Part shown: positions 1 to 11,095 of the stretch, in pieces
How the letters are laid out: each line of letters opens with the position of its first letter
How positions within the stretch are numbered: position 1 is the first letter of the stretch
DNA from: Tenrec ecaudatus
Lineage: Eukaryota; Chordata; Mammalia; Afrosoricida; Tenrecidae
Reading direction: 5' to 3'
DNA: 64,000 nt
NCBI RefSeq assembly: GCF_050624435.1
Contig: NC_134539.1
Coordinates: 41,882,001-41,946,000, forward strand
Notes under the pieces: generated by a model
What the model saw: the letters and a program-made list of their open reading frames with translations, nothing else
Database searches by the model: none
Told to the model about the DNA's origin: nothing
Position numbers and translations under genes: made by a program

Positions 1-78
1 TCATCAAGTTGATCCCCAACGTAGAGACTATGTCATTCTCCAAGAATTATGGGCAATAGTTCTGTACTTTCTAGGGGT
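1..78. repeat. Right end of a preceding duplication unit
   Basis: These bases match about 25575-25650 and 53840-53915, which are the closing bases of the spacers of units 1 and 2. Shared landmarks are the words AGAGACT, TGTCATTCTCCAA and CAATAGTTCTG. The match stops at about 78, where unit-1-specific sequence begins. It implies that another unit of the same array lies to the left of the window. Confidence 0.75.
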
Positions 79-189
79 TCCTGGAGGATCACCTCAAAGG
101 GCGTGCCTTTATTTCCTCAAAATTCTCCTAGTGGTGAGATGGCTTCTTTTAAACTGTCCAACACATTTTAAAACCAATAAATTAGCTGT

Positions 190-505
190 TAGCCTTTATT
201 TGCCGTGCTGGAGGAGAATGTTGCAAATAGCATGGGCTGCGAAAAGGACGAACCAGTTTGTACAAACCAGTATGCCGAGAAGGCTCCCTAGAGAGCACTC
301 CCTGAAGAAAGCCGCCACCTTTGGTAAAAGGTGCAGAAGAGGCAAGCTCTCAATGACATGGTGTGACACAGTGGCTGCAACAATGGACTCGGGACCAAGC
401 ACAATTGTGAAGAGGGCGCTGGACCGGGCAATGTTTCCTTCTGTTGTGCTATGTGTCGGTACTGACCTGATGCCACATAGCAACAATAACGACGTATTAG
501 CTGTT
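190..505 (+). mobile_element. RTE-clade LINE, 3' end fragment
   Basis: The translated + strand shows a decayed RTE ORF C-terminus, with stretches like AAKRTNQFV and TVAATMDSG that correspond to the conserved AKRTNKSV and TVAATMGSS region of afrotherian RTE elements. It ends in a short tail with CAACAATAAC, as expected of an RTE 3' terminus. The element is strongly 5' truncated. No coding capacity remains. Family assignment is from memory of the protein motif. Confidence 0.75.
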
Positions 506-1099
506 GCTGCTGAACACCCTTGATAACAGGTGAATCAAAAGCTGGAGGTGAAAGGCTAGTGAATGAGAAAAACAAGGAATGAAGTCATTAACAAGGAACC
601 GTACCTAAAAGAGTTCTAGAAGGTAGAATTTTAAACTGGTTGGTTGCATGTTTGTTGAAGTTGTGTTCCTATATACATGAAGAGTACATGGAAGCAATGA
701 TCGGCACATGTCCTTTTTTTCCTTTCAGGCATTTAAGGACCTCTCTGTCAATAAAGTAGTAGAATAATAGTTGTATTAACTGGATTTCCTTGTAGGGAGT
801 GAGAATTGTCGTATCACAGTCAGCACTGTACTGCAAGACAGATTTCAAAATACCCTTTTGAGAAACTCTTTGTGAATCAATAGCTCACTTTTGAGCTTAA
901 CAATCTAATATCTTGGCACTCACACAGTAAAAAACTAATTAGAAAATTAATTCAGCAATGTCATCGATCAAACCACAGCTCCTACAATCAGCAACAAGAA
1001 CCTATGAGGAGGGGGAAGTACAAAATACTATCTGCCACTTGACAATATGAAGGGACTTCAAAAAGTTTGTAGAAAGAATCTATTACCTTTTTAAATATA

Positions 1100-1448
1100 T
1101 ATATGTTTTATTAGCATCTCCAATCATTCCAATACATCCCTTCTGTTAACCTGCAGCTCTGTTGCTCAGTCCCATCAGGTGTGCTATACAATCACCAGTT
1201 CTATTAACACCCTCTCCCCGCTTCCTCTCTCTCTCCAGACGCTCAGGGACCATTGCTCCTACCACTGTCTCAGAGGGGTAGTCTGTCTTCAGTACCATGT
1301 ACCAATCAATCCTAAATATATAAATGAACATATGCAAATCTAACCTGATTAATGAGGTATATGACATAAAGACTTAATAGCAAGGGGAGCAAATCTTAAA
1401 GAACTAGAGGACAGTTACGTGGTTCATCAGTGCCGTACTTCACACTGG
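1100..1448 (-). mobile_element. Possible older L1 3' UTR fragment
   Basis: The stretch near 1380-1440 (AAGAACTAGAGGACAGTTACG and the following bases) resembles part of the L1 3' UTR type seen at 1940-2000. The preceding 250 bases are pyrimidine rich and not clearly assignable. It may be a diverged L1 relative into whose edge the next fragment inserted. Confidence 0.3.
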
Positions 1449-2760
1449 ATTTTTTAAAAATCTTTTTAATAGGGGCTCATACAACTCTTATCACAATTCA
1501 TATATACATCAATTGTGTAAAGCATATTGTACATTCACTGCCCTCATCATTCTCAAAACATTTGCTCTCCACCTCAGCCCCTGGCATCAGCTCCTCATAT
1601 TTCCCCTCCCTCCCTTCTTTTCTCTCCCTCATGAACCTTTAATAATTTATAAATTATTATTTTTTTCATAACTTGCCCTTTCCGACGTCTCCCTTCACCC
1701 ACTTCTCTGGTGTCCATCCTGCAGGGAGGAGGTTATATGTAGATCCTTGTAATTGATTACCCCCTCCAACCCAACCTCCTTCCACCCTCCCAGTATCACC
1801 ACTCACACCACTGGTCCTGAAGGGATCATCTACCCTGGATTCCCTGTTTTTCCAGTTCCTGTCTGTACCAGCGTACATCCTTTGGTCTAGCCATATTTTA
1901 AAGTAGAATTGGGATCATAATAGTGGAGGTTGGGGGGAGGAAGCATTTAGGAACTAGAGGAAAATTGTATATTTCATCATTGCTACATTACCCCCTGATT
2001 GACTCATCTCTTCCCTGAGACCCTTCTGTAACGTGATGTCCAGTGGCCTACAAATGGGCTTTGGGTCTCCACAACGCACTCCCACCTCATTCACAATGAT
2101 ATGATTATTTTGTTCTGATGATCCCTGATACCTGATCCCTTCGAAACCTCATGATCACACAGGCTCCTGTGCTTCTTTGTTGCTTCTGAACTAGATGGCC
2201 ACTTGTATACCTTCAAGCCTTTAAGACCCCAGTGCTATATCTTTCAATAACAGGGCATCATCAGCTTTCTTCACCACATTTGCTAATGCGCTCATTTGTC
2301 TTCAGCGATCGTATCAGGGAGGTGAGAACACAATGATATGATTTTTTGTTCTTTGATGCCTGATAACTGATCCCTTCAACACCTTGTGATCACGCAGGCT
2401 GATCTGCACCCTGGATTTGTCCTCCATTTTGTGTGGCCCTCTTTGAGGGACATTCCAATTGTCTTGCTGGTGGATTTGGGGTCTCCACTACATCCACTCC
2501 TTTTCATATCAATTCGATTGCATGTTCTTTGAACTTCTGATAGCTTTTCCCATTGACAGTTCCTGATCACACAGGCTGCTGTGCTTCTTCCATGTGGACT
2601 TGGTTGCTTACCTCCTAGATGGCTGCTTGTTTAACTGCAATCCTTTAAGACCCCCAAACTCTATATCTTTTGATAGCCAGGCACCATCAGCTTTCTTCAC
2701 CACATTTTGTCTTCAGTGATCATGTCTGAAAGATGGGTACCATACAATGCCACATTATTA
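1449..2760 (-). mobile_element. L1 3' UTR fragment, 5' truncated
   Basis: On the + strand it begins with a T-rich stretch and GGGGCTCATACAACTCTTATC, the reverse complement of the 3' end of the L1 type repeated throughout the window. It runs through the CCCTCCCT-rich tract and the AATTTATAAATTATTATT landmark into two imperfect copies of a roughly 240-base unit (about 2096-2335 and 2336-2750). The second copy carries an extra stretch. No ORF part is present. Confidence 0.85.
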
Positions 2761-3556
2761 GAACAAATCATTCTTGTACTTGATGTGTATTTTAATTCCA
2801 TTATCCAGAAACCCTTCAAAAGGCCCTTTGTATTCAGAATGTCTGAAAAAAACATGAGAGATTCAAATAAACAAAATATGCCATGTACACATGGGGGGAA
2901 AGTCAATAAAAATCATCCCCGTGGAAGCCAGAATTTTAACAAACTTTATATAAACTGTTTTTTCAGCATGCTCAATCAAAGAAAGTCATGCACAACCTCC
3001 CTGGGCTAAAAAGAATTAAATATAACATGTACATAAAATGACAAGTGTTAGTGAGCATTTGATGAAGATACAACTCTTAAACTCTATGGATTGGAAGGTA
3101 AAATGGTGCAGTTGACGTGAAAAAGAGCTTCAAGGAGAGACAGAAAGTTAAACACACATAGGTAAGGATTTGGGTCATCACTGCTGTGGTCCATAGTAAG
3201 CCAACTCCAACACAGGTGAGGAACTACTGGCTAATAGACAGGCAATCATCCCTCCCACTTACTACTCCTTCTAATCCCTCTGCTCTTTGGTTTCAGAATC
3301 TTTAATGGTTACAATATAGGCTCAATGCCAGGCTGTATGAATTTGTTTCCCAGTTCCTAACACTTACAAATTATACAATTTTGGAGAAGAAACAACTTGT
3401 ATTGTTTCTCACACGGGCTAAAACATAATGAATCTCAAATGAATACCACATTTATCTCAAAGAATTAAATAAAGATTTTATATACTAAAGATATAGAAAG
3501 CACACAGATGGAAAAGTCTGCTTCAAAAGACCTCTCTAAAGTTTCACAGAACAAAA

Positions 3557-4012
3557 ATGTCGCTGTTGGGATCTAAAGTGTACCTTAGTTAAACTAAGGT
3601 GCATCTTAGTGGTATTTTCAATCAGCTCATATGCTTTCAAAAGCTGGACAATAAATATTGAAGATTGGAGAAGAATGCATGCATTTGAATTAGGGTGTCG
3701 GCTAAGAAGACTGAAAAGTCCATGGAGTGCCAGAAGGAGAAAGGAATCTGTATTGAAAGAATGACAACCAGCTTGTTCCCTGAAAGCCACTATAGCTAGA
3801 CTTGATCTCAAGCACAGTAGGCACGTTCTCAGGCGGGACCAGTGCCTAGCGGAGGACATTATCCCTTGTAAAAGGCAGGTTCAGGGAAGAAGAGGAAGTC
3901 CCTAATGAGATGGGTTGATACACCGGCTGCACCAATGGGCTCAGATCCAATAGTTGTGAGGACGCTGCAAGACCGAGCACTGGTTCACAATGCTGTACAT
4001 CAGTCAATGTAC
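3557..4012 (+). mobile_element. RTE-clade LINE, 3' end fragment
   Basis: The + strand reads like the RTE ORF end region: an AAGGTGCATCTTAG segment, then AAAGCTGGACAATAAATA, GGAGAAGAATGC and a distal GATGGGTTGATACACCGGCTG segment. These correspond in order to the same landmarks as at 190-505 and 50689-51195. It is 5' truncated and heavily mutated. It closes the 4.2 kb unit-1-specific segment. Confidence 0.75.
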
Positions 4013-4359
4013 TGCTGCACACTCCAGGGTGCGAAAGAACAATCGAACAGCACAGTGCTTCAAAAATGCCCAACATTCAGAGTATGCTCACTAGAGTTTT
4101 CTGGTATTAAATGGCAAGTATTCCAAGAATGTAGCATTGCATTTGAAATCAATTAAAGAAGAAATGCAAAAGGGAATTAAGAAGGAATGACCAATTTTAT
4201 CATTTTATAGGTATTTAACAATACAATAAAATTGCTTACTCCAACCCTTTTAAAATACTACCACTTTCAGAGTCTCAGACTCTCCATCTGTCCAAAGGAC
4301 CAGTTATGCTAACTAGTAGTTGGAGCGTTCTATGAGCCCTATTGGGTGTGGGAAACACT

Positions 4360-4525
4360 GACTCCTGGTGATGCAGTGAATAAAGTACTAGCAGTTGACC
4401 ACCCGGAAAGTGGGTAGTTTGAACCCACATGTTGCTCCCTTGCATGGGACCGAGTGACACTGTACTTCCCATAAATCACAGCATGTTTTCTCCTGTAAAT
4501 TGGAATCAAGTCAGTAGATGAATAG
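4360..4525 (+). mobile_element. AfroSINE, diverged copy
   Basis: A tRNA-derived head is visible as GGTGATGCAGTG, then an AGTTTGAACCCAC box-B-like segment, and a body with CTTCCCATAAATCACAG and ATTGGAATCAAGTCAGTAG. These correspond in order to the AfroSINE consensus words (GGTGGCGCAGTGG, GGTTCGAACCCACC, GTCGGAATCGACTCG). The same copy is present at 25728-25887 and 53995-54150, so it predates the unit duplication. Confidence 0.65.
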
Positions 4526-5691
4526 TATATGCAAAAGTGGGTGATTTATGACAAGGATAATGGAACATTTTTCAAGTAATGTCAAAAAAAAACCCACACT
4601 CACTAAAGACTCTTGCGTCTGTTTGAGCCATAAAATCTTCACACATGGTGGCGCCACCGAGGGCATTATGTGTTTCCTGGGTTGCGGGGCAACGAGGAAA
4701 CACCAATTACCTGACATAATCAGTCTGTGGGACCTTCTCCCTGGAGCTTTGGAAAGTTTCTAATCCTCCGTGTTTACCTGTCTAACTTTAATTGCTGTAC
4801 TGTCGGACAGTTTGCCTCTCTCCCTACATATTCTTCACACACATACACACGCAATTTGAACGGCTTTGCTAGGCAAATACCTTGCTCTTTGCAGGGAGTC
4901 TCGAGTTTCCAGCCACTGGATTCAAAATGTAGCAGGTCTGTGGATGAAGACACAGGGGATTTTATGGACATTTACTTTCCTACTTTTTTCTTTTTCTGAA
5001 CAAGAAAGTCAGGATAATTTCTTGAGCCTCATCTACCAGTTTTACTTGAGGAACAGTCTCCTGGTAAGTGGAAGAGAGAAGGGAATAATGATGCCATCTT
5101 GCGTCGTGTTCATTTATGTCTACCGACAAGTGTCTTCCATGCAATTGTACAATGGAGATCATTTCCTGAGGTGAAACTAAGCAGTTCACAAGGAAAGATA
5201 ATGAAAACAAATCAAAGATATGAAGCCATTTTTCAGTCCAGATTTATACAAATTCCATCTTCTGATTTTGAAAATCCTATTGTTCAATTTAAGGGTCAGG
5301 CATTAATTGTGTATATTTTAATTGGAAATATCTAACTTTGTCATCTGTCCACTTTTCATTAGTTAGTGTAATTGCAGTTCTATGCTATATTTCATGTCAT
5401 TGTCTGGATCATTTTCTTAACAAAGCTTTTAGGTATTAAATGGTCTTATTTAAATAAGAGAAAAAGCAAGTTGCAAGTTTCAAAGGTAGGAACCTTTATT
5501 CCTCCTAATGTAATAGTGCTCTTCTCAAAATACTGGCTTCACACATTCTCTCACAAAGAATGAGAAAATGTGATGCTTTCCTTCTGGGACTCTAACTTCC
5601 AGCATCGGTGCAAAGTGGGTGTGTTCGTTCCTGTTTTATTTGTTTGTCTGTTTTTCCAGTAGGTATGTAATTTGAAGACTATTTTTGGACC

Positions 5692-5816
5692 TATGAGAAA
5701 GATGAGGCAGCCTACACCCATGAAGGCTTACACTCTCATAAATTCTTTGTAATATTTATATAACGTTGCTGTGAGTTGGAATCAACTCCACAGCAGTGGG
5801 TTTATTGGATCTGTAA
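5692..5816 (+). mobile_element. AfroSINE, 3' portion
   Basis: The words GATGAGGCAGCCTACACCC, GCTGTGAGTTGGAATCAACT and CAGCAGTGGGTTT are the AfroSINE body and tail. The head is missing. The same fragment occurs at 27069-27180 and 55330-55434, the latter keeping the less mutated AATCGACGCC. Confidence 0.8.
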
Positions 5817-6611
5817 TGTACTGAGAATATCAATCCTCTGTTCCAAATGTGTGTCACTCCAGCAGATTTTTTTCGGTTATCATCAGCAGTCGGTATGACC
5901 ATCACTATAAAATTATGGGGAAGAAAGCTGAAACAGCTCACATATCATATGTACCATCTGTAGAGTGAAGTTCAAAATAATTAAGTACAAACTAAGACAA
6001 AAATATGGTTCCTGTATCTAACCCTGTTGAGATGAGAGAACATAAGCCACTTCTTTTTTCACCCTTTCTGAAACCTTTTGACCCAGGATCATTTGTGGTC
6101 AGTATCACATTTTATCCAGTGCCCTAAAGTTTCCTGCACTGTAGACTGAAATTTTGTTTTATAATGTGTGATGTTCACACCAAAGTCTGCCACTGTATCC
6201 TCAGCAAGGTCTTGTTTTGATTTCTACCAACCTAGATCAATGTGGACTGATAGGTATCATCCAGGTGAGGGAGGGAATCCGAATATCTATTCCACGAGTT
6301 CCTGCTGGTGCCAAGTGCTTTCATTAGTAACAGGGGCACTGAGCAGAGCGTTCAGGCTATCATAGTGACAGGAATGTTGGCGTGTGGTTGAAATCTGTAG
6401 GTGGCAGATCCTCATCTTCTGTCACTCCACTTGAGGTCTGGCTTTGGTTGACTGACTAGCAACATTTTTAATCCTCTCTCGGATTAACACCCAAACCTAT
6501 ACGAACCGCAGTGCACACAGTTCACTGTCTGACATAATACAGGGTTTTGAAAGATTGGGAGCTTACAGTGAGGCAATGCTCACTTATTACCCTAATCCAT
6601 TAGGCGCACCC

Positions 6612-6777
6612 CAAAGACATGAAAGTGGAGTAGAAACGTCCCACAAGGTGTCCGAGGCTACATGTCTTTAGGGAAGCCTCCTGCTATATCGTCTTCCTGT
6701 TGAGAAACTACTGGGTCAGCAATGCCATCCTCTTGGCTACAGGGTGAGTTCTTAACCGCTGTACCACCAGGCTATCT
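6612..6777 (-). mobile_element. AfroSINE, reverse orientation, with possible target-site duplication
   Basis: Read on the - strand it shows the SINE head (complement of GTACCACCAGG), the box-B region (complement of GGGTCAGCAATGCC) and body words (complements of AGGGAAGCCTCCTGC and GTAGAAACGTCCC). It is flanked by similar words, TTAGGCGCACCCCAAA on the left (about 6600) and TTAGGCATACCCCCAAAA on the right. The same insertion is at 27985-28145 but absent from the third copy near 56240. Confidence 0.7.
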
Positions 6778-8885
6778 CATTAGGCATACCCCCAAAAGAG
6801 TTACTTTTGCTCAACATTGCTTTGTTTTTAAATTAGAGCAATAGTTTATGACAATTCCATTTTAGCTCTAAAACTTGAAAATGATATGAAAAGAAAGCAT
6901 CGTAGCTGTTTAATTAATGCAGGATTACTTGTGTGAAAGATTACTCGTTGGCCTTGAGAAAAACCGAAGCTATGATAATTCTGTTCATTTACTGCTGTCT
7001 CCTCACCACTAACCTCAGCAATATTGTCTAGTATATACTATTATTTCTCTATGTTGAATAAATAGATAGGTATTTAAATATTATAGTTAGCTTGAAAATT
7101 GCTTTCAAATCATGAACCATTTTTAATTGGATATTCTTGTAAGATCTGTGAAGAAACTATTATAAATTTGTAGATTAGGAAAACTTGACCCTGAAATGTG
7201 TGCTGACCTAGGAACTGTCCTAGCACATGGGTTTAGATTGTCTAACAGTGGAACATTGGTTCTAATACTCTTAATTAAAGACAAGCATCACCCAAGAAGA
7301 ACCAAATATCATTTGTGCTTCAACTGTCTACCATACATTCAGCCTATGCTATCACAGGTAAATTTACACCCCACTCATCAACCTTGCTGACCCCAATACA
7401 TCGGTGAGGACATATGATATAAGAGAAGCTAGAAATATAGCATAACATCACAGAGTTTTATGAGAGACACAGTTAATATTTTGGTTTGATTTGTTCTTGG
7501 GTCTTCTGGAGGGAACTTGAAGGGAAAATAAATGTGCACTCTCCATAGAATATAAAATAGAACTTCTGCAAGAGTTTGGGGAGGGACAAGGGTGGAAAGC
7601 TCACTAAAAAAAAAAAGGCATGGAGAGTAGATTTGTTTAAAGGTTATATTCCCTGTTATGATCAAGCTTGTTACAGGAACAGCTTTCTTTCTTAATGGTT
7701 TCTGTCATAACTCATCAAGAGACAGAGAACCTCCATCTGAATGGGTCAGTTACTATAATAACATCAGTTAATGTAATAACTAAATGATCACTTAGACCTG
7801 GGTGTGGGGGTCCCAACAGACCTTTGGTCTTCACTTTCAAGTGAAGCTCTGGTTTTCATGGACTATTGGAAAGCTGAGTTGAAAACCTAGGAGAAATTGG
7901 AGGAATGTCATTTTTTCCCATGGAAAATATGACTTAAAGATTCAAGTTTGACCTAAAATGAATCAGGGGAAATACATCTTATTCCAAAACAAGATGAAAT
8001 TCAAGTAAGTTTCTCTACAAACCAGTGAAGGAACAGTGATTGAACTGAAAACCAATGGCTGCAGGTAACCAAAGCCCGATTGCTGGGCTGACCGGGGAGG
8101 CAAGTGCATGCTCCTGGTGCCACCTCTCTGCAGTCCTTTTGCAGTGTTATCTCTGCTAGCCCCTGGTCAAGACTCGATTATTTGGAGAAAAAAATGAGAA
8201 TTCCTTAATGTTCCATATAATGTAATTTACCAAGAAGCTATTTTTTCTTTCTGACTTAAAAAGTGAAAGAAAAAATAGTTTCTCTTGAGATTATTCTGAT
8301 TCATAATGAACTTGCATGGATCAGAATAACACTGCTCCACAAGGTTCTAAATGGTTTCCTAAAAGTTTATCACAAGGACTTTCAATCAAGGCACCTCTGG
8401 ATAGTCAACCCTCCAATTGTTCAGTTAGCACCAATGTCCAAATGGACCACTTGGGAATCCCCTCCCTCTTTTCTGTTCCTTTTTTCCCCTGACTCCTGCC
8501 CTCCTATAGAATTTGATGGGCTACCTGCCCCACTAATGCCCGTTAGCCTCAACACATTACCTCATCTCATTTCTCCTCAGCTCTTCAAAGCCCAATTCAA
8601 TTGACATAATGAATTGTTGTTTGAATCGTCTCTTAAATGATCTCTTCGTCTTTGTAGTAACTCTGATAGTAGTGAATTTGGAAGTCGCAATAAAGCATGC
8701 GAAGTGGATGAGAACCTTGATGAGGGAAATTGACCTCCCACCAACAGAACCTCACCGCATAGCACACGGGTGGTGCATTGATTCACCTATGTATTTCTGA
8801 CCTTATGTGCTAAAACAGGAAGAGAGTGAACCTTGTTCAAGTTCATGCAAAGTAACTTGGAGACATTCAATTCAAAATCTTGGAG

Positions 8886-9095
8886 TGCTTAACTTCCACT
8901 GAGTCCACTCTGACTCATAGTGACCCTATAGCACAGGGTAGAACTGACACTACAGGTTTCTAAGACTTAAACCTTTAAAAGAGTAGAAAGCCTCATCTTT
9001 CTCCTGGGGAACAGCTAGAGGATTTGAACTGCCTGTCTTGTGGGTGACCACACAATGCATCACCATTACCCTACCAGAGCTTTAACTATTTGACT
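8886..9095 (-). mobile_element. AfroSINE, reverse orientation
   Basis: The + strand reads CCACTGAGTCCACTCTGACTC, ATAGTGACCCTATAGCACAG and GTAGAACTGACAC, then GGATTTGAACTGCC and ACCCTACCAGAGCT. This is the reverse complement of the full AfroSINE order, tail to head. It is nearly full length and moderately diverged. It is found only in unit 1. Confidence 0.85.
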
Positions 9096-9736
9096 TTGAC
9101 TCTTGGGATAGATCATTCTTTCTTCTTGGCTTCTGTAATATCACTCTATCTTCATTTTTGTTCTGTCTTTGATACATTTTAACATTTCCTTATTAAATAT
9201 TTACTGTGCAATCTGTGTACTTATTTCATATACATTTTTGTAAGGGTTAGTTTCTTTTTCTAAAATAAGGTAAAATTTGGAATGAATTTAATTGTTAGGT
9301 TAATTTGGACAAATGACATCATCATCCTATTTTTTCAATTATTAATATGTCATACCATTTCAATGATGAGATACTCCTTTATGCTCTTTATCATACTTTT
9401 GATATTATTCCTATTACATTGGTCCATAGTGATGGCTGTTGAACGAGGTTAGCATAAAATAATTAGTACTATAATCTTCCATATATAATAAAATTTGAGC
9501 CAGACTGGTAATTAGAAAGCAAACATTCATCTGCATGTGGATAGACTCATCATATTGAAAACCACAAGAACTGGTCCTTTGCTCAGTGAAGTTGCTGTCT
9601 TAATGTGATTAAAGGCAAATAAGGAACCACTATTTATACCAGCACCGAACACCTCTGAGCGTTAAGAGGAGAGTAAATCCGCGCACAGCTGCTGTATGAA
9701 CTTGGCCCGAGGCACATCGCCTTTCTTGGCACTTTT

Positions 9737-10087
9737 AAAGAATAATTTTATTGGTGTCTCGTACAACTCACCACAATCCATACATACACATGCATTGTGT
9801 CGAGCACATTTGAACATATGTTGCCATCATTATTCTCAAAGCATTTGCTTTCTACTTGAGCTCTTGGTTTCAGCTCCTCAATTTTCACCTCCCTCCCCAC
9901 CCTACACACCTCATGAACCCTTGATAATTCATAAATTATTATTATTTTGTCATATCTTACACGGTACATCTACTCCCTTCACCCACTTTTTGGTTGTCCA
10001 TTCCCCAGGGAGGGGCTTAGATGTAGATCCTTATAATAGGTTCCCCCTTTCTACCCCACCCTGCCTCCACCCTCCCGGTATCGTGTT
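9737..10087 (-). mobile_element. L1 3' end, strongly 5' truncated
   Basis: The + strand has TTTTATTGGTGTCTCGTACA, a CCTCCCTCCCCACC tract, the ATAAATTATTATTATTTTGTC landmark and GGGAGGGGCTTAGATGTAGA. These are the first 350 bases of the reversed L1 3' UTR type seen elsewhere. It has no counterpart in units 2 and 3. Confidence 0.85.
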
Positions 10088-10412
10088 GACACTGCTTGCA
10101 ATTAGAAAAAAAACAGAGCAAAAATGAAAAAAAATAAAAGTTAAACTTACAAATAGTTGTCATAAGGACAAATATTTCAATACTATGAATTAAGACCTGA
10201 ATATTCTCTTTTGTTCTTCTTAATTATGTTTTAATTTAAAGCAAAATAAAACATTTTTATGACTATCCTAGTGACTATGCTAACTCTGTCTGGAAAAACC
10301 CACCTTGCATTCATGGCTCAAGAATTCAAATATACTTACAACCATATCAGGTATTATAAAAATAAAAACAATGGAGAAATACTTTCTAATTAAACAACGG
10401 TTAAACTTCAGT

Positions 10413-10580
10413 AAGGAACCCTGGTTGGTTCAAATTCTACAACCTCTCCAGGGAAGACAAACGAGGCTGTGAGCTTCCATAAAGTGTTGCCCTTCTCCAG
10501 CCCAGTAAGGAATTCCACGAATACCAGGGTCACTATGTGTCAGAAGTGGCTTGATAGCAGTGGATCTGGGTGTTTTATTC
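10413..10580 (+). mobile_element. AfroSINE, forward orientation
   Basis: It opens with the diagnostic GGAACCCTGGTTGG. It continues with GTTCAAATTC (box-B position), CCAGGGAAGACAAACGAGG, GTCACTATGTGTCAGAAGTGG and AGCAGTGGATCTGG. The internal box-A side is shortened. It lies within the unit-1-specific 3.0 kb segment. Confidence 0.8.
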
Positions 10581-11047
10581 ACACCCAGGAGCGAGCAGAC
10601 AAGAGAGGAAAGAGTTCTTAGGGGACACATGCTTCCAACTCAATGGCCAGCTATATAACCAGCTATACAGTAGAAATGGGTGGACTAATTTTAAATTATG
10701 TTAATTCATCTAAAGAGGATCAGGAACTCGGATTTTAATATCATATTTGCTATATTTAAGGTAATATTTATTCAAATTTAAGCACAGTATAGGTAATCCC
10801 TTACCTACATAGCTCATTTGCCTGCAAGATGCAGGTCATGGGACATGGATGGCAGATGCAGTGCTATGAAACTAGTGGGAATGGCAAGCAATGAGCTTCT
10901 CTGAACCCTGAGAAACTTAGGGTGAGGATTCCTATTGAAGTGGTCTAAGTACAGAGCAAGAAAATCGTCACAACACAGAACTTCAAAAATTCTGAAAATG
11001 ATGCTCTAAAAGACCTTGTTCTCCTAGGCTATTGTATTAACAAATTG

Positions 11048-11067
11048 CTATTCCATCCTTCTCACAG
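11048..11067 (+). promoter_or_regulatory. Putative 3' splice site of the OR13C8-like gene
   Basis: A pyrimidine-rich run (CTATTCCATCCTTCTCACAG) ends in AG at 11067, 28 bases before the ATG. OR genes commonly have their single coding exon spliced to upstream non-coding exons. The same site is kept in the other copies, ending at 29455 and 57540. This is inferred from the motif only; no transcript evidence is available. Confidence 0.45.
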
Positions 11068-11095
11068 TGCCTGTGTGAGAAAGCGTACGGGTAAC

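Larger units (their letters stand above)
79..4296. other. 4.2 kb segment present only in the first unit
   Basis: In the second and third copies the words CTTTCTAGGG and GACCAGTTATGC are about 12-20 bases apart. Here they are separated by about 4.2 kb. The segment holds RTE 3' ends at both ends and an L1 3' UTR in the middle. About 501-1100 and 2761-3556 hold no gene and no repeat I can name. Whether this is an insertion here or a deletion in the ancestor of the other copies cannot be decided from the window alone. Confidence 0.75.
4297..7994. repeat. Duplicated upstream block, copy 1 (A1)
   Basis: This block aligns collinearly with 25665-29395 and 53927-57484. It contains no gene. Within it are an AfroSINE at its start, an AfroSINE 3' part at 5692-5816 and a reverse AfroSINE at 6612-6777. 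The rest is AT-rich unique-looking sequence. A1 differs from the other two at many positions where those two agree, for example around 7740-7790. Confidence 0.9.
7995..11005. other. 3.0 kb segment upstream of the first OR13C8-like gene, missing from the other copies
   Basis: In copies 2 and 3 the words TTATTCTAAAACAAGA and CTTGTTCTCC are directly joined. Here the matching words at about 7985-7995 and 11013 are separated by about 3.0 kb. The segment contains a reverse AfroSINE, an L1 3' end and a forward AfroSINE. The stretches about 7995-8885, 9096-9736 and 10581-11005 hold nothing I can assign. It lies where the intron or 5' non-coding exon of an OR gene would be expected. Confidence 0.8.

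Noticed and set aside
11045-11095. In-frame extension of the OR13C8-like gene upstream of MERTND
   Set aside because: It would begin at TTG and run through a likely splice acceptor; the residues have no receptor character. The ATG at 11096 matches the usual start of the family.
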